From the NCBI RefSeq assembly GCF_018224925.1, contig NZ_JAGTUF010000005.1, forward strand, positions 124,001 to 188,000: 64,000 bases of DNA, written 5' to 3'. Below the pieces are notes generated by a model. It had not been told where the DNA came from, ran no database searches, and saw nothing but the letters and a program-made list of their open reading frames with translations. A program made the translations under genes and the position numbers. Each line of letters begins with the position of its first letter. The stretch's first letter is position 1. Below are positions 61,254 through 64,000 of this stretch, in pieces. The stretch is from Magnetospirillum sulfuroxidans (lineage in GTDB: Bacteria > Pseudomonadota > Alphaproteobacteria > Rhodospirillales > Magnetospirillaceae).

Positions 61254-63464
61254 GTGACAAAAAATACGAACAGCGACACAGAAGCACTCATAGATGAGCT
61301 AAAAAAATTGTATTCTAGCAGAAGAATACATCTATCGCGGAGCCAGCTGTCAGAAAATGCAAAAATTAACCGCCCCCGGCCTAGCGACTTAAACCCCCGC
61401 GCTCAGGATCGTTATGGCGAAAACGATATTACAGATGTGTTCGAATACACAAATGATTTCTTCAAGAACACTGAACGCTGCTTATTTAAATTACCGCCAG
61501 GCAGAGAAGTATTCAACAAAGAATATGGTTACTGTTATCCATCCGATAAGCATGTAGAGAATTTCACACATCAGGAAGGATACAGGGGACACATAAACAG
61601 ATCAGAAAGATCTGTCGACGACTGGGTTTGTAATATTATCAATAAAATAAATTTAAATAACATATCAAAGACGGAACAATACCTCCCACACATAGAGTTC
61701 ATAACTGGTAAAGTTGGAAGCGGAAAATCAACGTTCGTTAATTTTTTCTCAGAAGGATACAGAGATAAGTTTATAGAAAACAATATACTTTTTACACTAA
61801 TCCCTCACGACTTATTCTCATCAAAGATAAGTGCAGACAGAACGAAACAAGCACTCACAGACGACATTAGATACATTGAAATAACAAAGACAATACAAAG
61901 AAGCATTGCAGCATCGTTTAGTCAAAACGATATCTTAATAAACAAAATTGGCGGAAGAGAGAAGGCTCGAGATGATTTTAGCGAATTCTGCAAAAACAAA
62001 GGAGCCGCATTCGACAAGAAAGACCTCCATTCAGTAGTTTACCCCAACACACCTGTTGGTGAAAATACACTCAGATCACTCTCGTACTTACCGCAATTTC
62101 TTGCAATAAAGGGAATAAAATTCCTCGTTAGCATAGACGGATTAGATGCACTCAGCTTTGGCTCAATTGTAAAAGGAGAATACACACAACTATTCAATGA
62201 CTTGGCGACGGTGATATTTGGAGAAAAACAACGCCACCATACTATCCCGCACACAAATTACATTATAACCCTAAGGGACTGCACCTACGAGACGTTTGTC
62301 TGCGCGCACTCCGAGCGACTCCGCAGGGTGGAGCAACGCAAACTTGTTCCATGTGAATTCAATACCCTATTGAGAAGAGGCGTCGCCTATTTCATTCAAC
62401 ATGATAAATCAGAAAAGTCTTTCTGGAGAGGGAGAGAGGATTCCGTTGAATGGTTTTGGAGAAAACTTTTAGAAACAATGTCAAAGGCACTTGGCATTAA
62501 AAATGACGAAGAAATATCAAAGTTTTTTGATTACAACCATAGACAACTAATGGAGTCCGTGATTGAAGTTGCGACATTTGTTCTGTCAGGTACAATTAAG
62601 GGAAAGGACTCAGAGTTTAAAGATATTTTTGATTTATTTGAGTACATAAAAAGAGACGGAAGCTACTTATCTTCATCAAGTCAATATGATATATTTGAGG
62701 CATTCCTAATCCGGGATAGAATTGGTTTCTTCAATAAAGTACAGCTTGGAAAAAAATACAGCCACGATATATTCGGGGCTACGGTTGACAATCTATTTAA
62801 CTACCACCTTGACCACAAAGATCAAATTGACATACCAAATTTTCTTCTAATAAAAGTTCGTATTTTACAGTACCTTGACAAAATAAATGACTATTGCGAC
62901 ATAGAGTCTATTGATGAACTGTTGAAATGCCTTGGATATCACTGCTCCCGGAACGAACTAACAGACATAATGGAGATTTTGCAGGCAGGAGGTTTCGTTA
63001 AAATTGTTTACAAAAACGACAAATACACTTACAGTATAAGTAATTTTGGGTATATCGCTATAAACAGAATGCTGTTTAATATGAGATACATTGAAAATGT
63101 AATATTAGATACATTTGTGCCAAGGATTTTATCATCAAAGTTCAAGGGACAATATAAGCATAATAGTGTCGTCTCTATATCCCGCTGGATTGAGCAATCA
63201 CTTATAAATACATTCTTATTTTTACAGGTGATTATGGAGATAGAGAGAGCGGAATGTGAGATTTTTGAGAAAAACAAGGGAAATCTATTATTTGATAATT
63301 TCTATTTTCGTATATCACCGAAACTCACGGAAACAATATGTGACTTTATAGATAATATTGACGAATCAAGAACAGTTAATTTCAGAACACTATCTGACAA
63401 CATAGTCAGAATAATACAAGAATATAAAGATAATAAAGAGCAGCCACCCCATCAATTAGACTAA
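61254..63464 (+). CDS. STAND-like P-loop ATPase, candidate defence protein
   Basis: The 736-residue protein (GTG start, GAGGG upstream) has Walker A GKVGSGKST (152-160), a Walker B FLVSIDGLDAL (290-300) close to the DGLDEL of NACHT/STAND ATPases, and a sensor-like NYIITLRDC (335-343). A winged-helix-like region follows (about 540-625: LLIKVRILQYLDKI, MEILQAGGFVKIVYK), as in STAND and ORC/Cdc6 proteins. The N-terminal 140 residues and the C-terminal 110 match nothing I know and could be effector and sensor parts. There is no TM helix. The foreign composition and lone position are usual for single-gene anti-phage systems; this role is an inference. Confidence 0.7.
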   Translation: MTKNTNSDTEALIDELKKLYSSRRIHLSRSQLSENAKINRPRPSDLNPRAQDRYGENDITDVFEYTNDFFKNTERCLFKLPPGREVFNKEYGYCYPSDKHVENFTHQEGYRGHINRSERSVDDWVCNIINKINLNNISKTEQYLPHIEFITGKVGSGKSTFVNFFSEGYRDKFIENNILFTLIPHDLFSSKISADRTKQALTDDIRYIEITKTIQRSIAASFSQNDILINKIGGREKARDDFSEFCKNKGAAFDKKDLHSVVYPNTPVGENTLRSLSYLPQFLAIKGIKFLVSIDGLDALSFGSIVKGEYTQLFNDLATVIFGEKQRHHTIPHTNYIITLRDCTYETFVCAHSERLRRVEQRKLVPCEFNTLLRRGVAYFIQHDKSEKSFWRGREDSVEWFWRKLLETMSKALGIKNDEEISKFFDYNHRQLMESVIEVATFVLSGTIKGKDSEFKDIFDLFEYIKRDGSYLSSSSQYDIFEAFLIRDRIGFFNKVQLGKKYSHDIFGATVDNLFNYHLDHKDQIDIPNFLLIKVRILQYLDKINDYCDIESIDELLKCLGYHCSRNELTDIMEILQAGGFVKIVYKNDKYTYSISNFGYIAINRMLFNMRYIENVILDTFVPRILSSKFKGQYKHNSVVSISRWIEQSLINTFLFLQVIMEIERAECEIFEKNKGNLLFDNFYFRISPKLTETICDFIDNIDESRTVNFRTLSDNIVRIIQEYKDNKEQPPHQLD

Positions 63465-64000
63465 GCCAATTGACATTTTCACACCATGTCCGGCCAGACA
63501 ATATTTGTCGCCGATGCCCTTGACGGTCAGGCTGGCGGCGAACATGCGCGGATCGCAGGAATTATCGGCGAACATGTCGTAATGACACGGGATGGCCAGC
63601 CGTGGATTGACGCGGCGGGCCAATTCCGCCGCTTCCCAATGCGACAGATTGGCATAGCCGCCATTAATGCACACCGCCATGGCGTCGGGCCGGTGCGGCA
63701 AACCTGATTCGGCCAGCAGGTCACACCAGGCGGTATCGCCGGTGATCCACAATTTCGGCCCCTCATCCACTTCGACGACAAAGCCCATATGGGTCTGATC
63801 GCTGGTGTCGGTGGGCAAGGCAAAGGTGCCGTGCAGGCGGATATCGTCCATTTCCACCGCGTCGCCCGGCCAGGTCAACAAACAATCCGACGGCGAAGCG
63901 CCGGCCTCGGCAAAGACCGCCTGTGTCTGCGCCGGCCCCAGGAAACCGGCAATGCGTCCCGCCTGACAGGCCGGACACAAGCTCTGCGGATCGGCATGAT
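63456..64000 (-). CDS. Metallo-beta-lactamase-fold hydrolase, UlaG-like, N-terminus beyond window
   Basis: The frame is open past the right edge; a TTG at 63980 is not the start, as HADPQSLCPACQ continues upstream. Visible residues include FVVEVDEGPKLWITGDTAWC, with the GDT metal-binding Asp, and IPCHYDMF with a late His, as in UlaG/L-ascorbate-6-phosphate lactonase-like and UPF0173 proteins. The first HxHxDH motif lies outside. The last residues (KMSIGLV) overlap the island gene's stop by 9 bases, and may be altered by the insertion. Confidence 0.8.
   Translation of the reverse strand, partial: HADPQSLCPACQAGRIAGFLGPAQTQAVFAEAGASPSDCLLTWPGDAVEMDDIRLHGTFALPTDTSDQTHMGFVVEVDEGPKLWITGDTAWCDLLAESGLPHRPDAMAVCINGGYANLSHWEAAELARRVNPRLAIPCHYDMFADNSCDPRMFAASLTVKGIGDKYCLAGHGVKMSIGLV

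Larger units (their letters stand above)
61117..63475. other. A+T-rich island of one gene, likely horizontally acquired
   Basis: Base composition changes abruptly just after the RND pump stop (ATTATATAAATTATAACC) and returns to high G+C near 63475. All in-between codons favour A/T at third positions, unlike every other gene here. The island holds one gene and its promoter; there is no integrase, transposase, tRNA or terminal repeat that I can see. Confidence 0.85.

Noticed and set aside
61117-63475. Prophage or integrative element
   Set aside because: There is only one gene and no integrase, att repeats, structural genes or tRNA at the borders.

Overview
The window looks like chromosome of a high-G+C alphaproteobacterium of the Rhodospirillales, most like Magnetospirillum/Phaeospirillum. 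This is inferred from form II RuBisCO beside phosphoribulokinase, homospermidine synthase with an ornithine decarboxylase, two bacteriohemerythrins, oxygen-independent HemN and a high density of histidine kinases with Rcp1-like receivers. I see no rRNA, tRNA, CRISPR array, transposase or integrase.

Layout. 1-404: start of a beta-propeller-like gene running off the left edge. 553-7502 (minus): a metal (probably copper) operon with a His-rich secreted protein, an unusual fused RND adaptor, a CzcA/CusA-family pump, a c-type cytochrome, a DUF2946-like protein and a PCu(A)C copper chaperone. 7588-11510 (plus): polyamine module with agmatinase, a structured leader with a tiny uORF, ornithine decarboxylase and homospermidine synthase. 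11697-15733: iron/oxygen proteins (hemerythrin with a substituted ligand, 2[4Fe-4S] ferredoxin, two ferritin-like proteins, a DUF4010 membrane protein). 15856-21660: kinase/receiver pair, SemiSWEET, LrgAB, SpmAB-like and TerC-family membrane proteins. 21682-28109: GntR regulator with a 10-bp inverted repeat, a type I secretion system (TolC/ABC/HlyD) and a pseudo-receiver protein. 28182-33858: Rrf2 regulator and two large sensor kinases. 33939-37863: hemN, cbbM and prk, with a 16-bp stem-loop between the last two. 38131-46153: a DUF2087 protein, an alternating hairpin array, then a signalling block (three kinases, two regulators). 46227-50924: Nudix, kinase-like ATPase, UspA, TrmN6-like methyltransferase, polyprenyl diphosphate synthase. 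50928-56892: a toxin-like PPPPTKFGP protein, PhyH dioxygenase, LivK-type binding protein, second hemerythrin, M48 protease, DUF2892. 56996-61116: a second RND pump pair under a divergent promoter with a palindromic operator. 61117-63475: a sharply A+T-rich one-gene island encoding a STAND-like P-loop ATPase. 63456-64000: metallo-beta-lactamase-fold protein running off the right edge.

The best candidates for something undescribed are the STAND-like ATPase island (candidate defence gene), the six-hairpin alternating array at 38727-38986, the speF-type leader with its 18-codon uORF, and the toxin-like protein at 50928-52394. No database search was possible, so family calls rest on motifs and recall.
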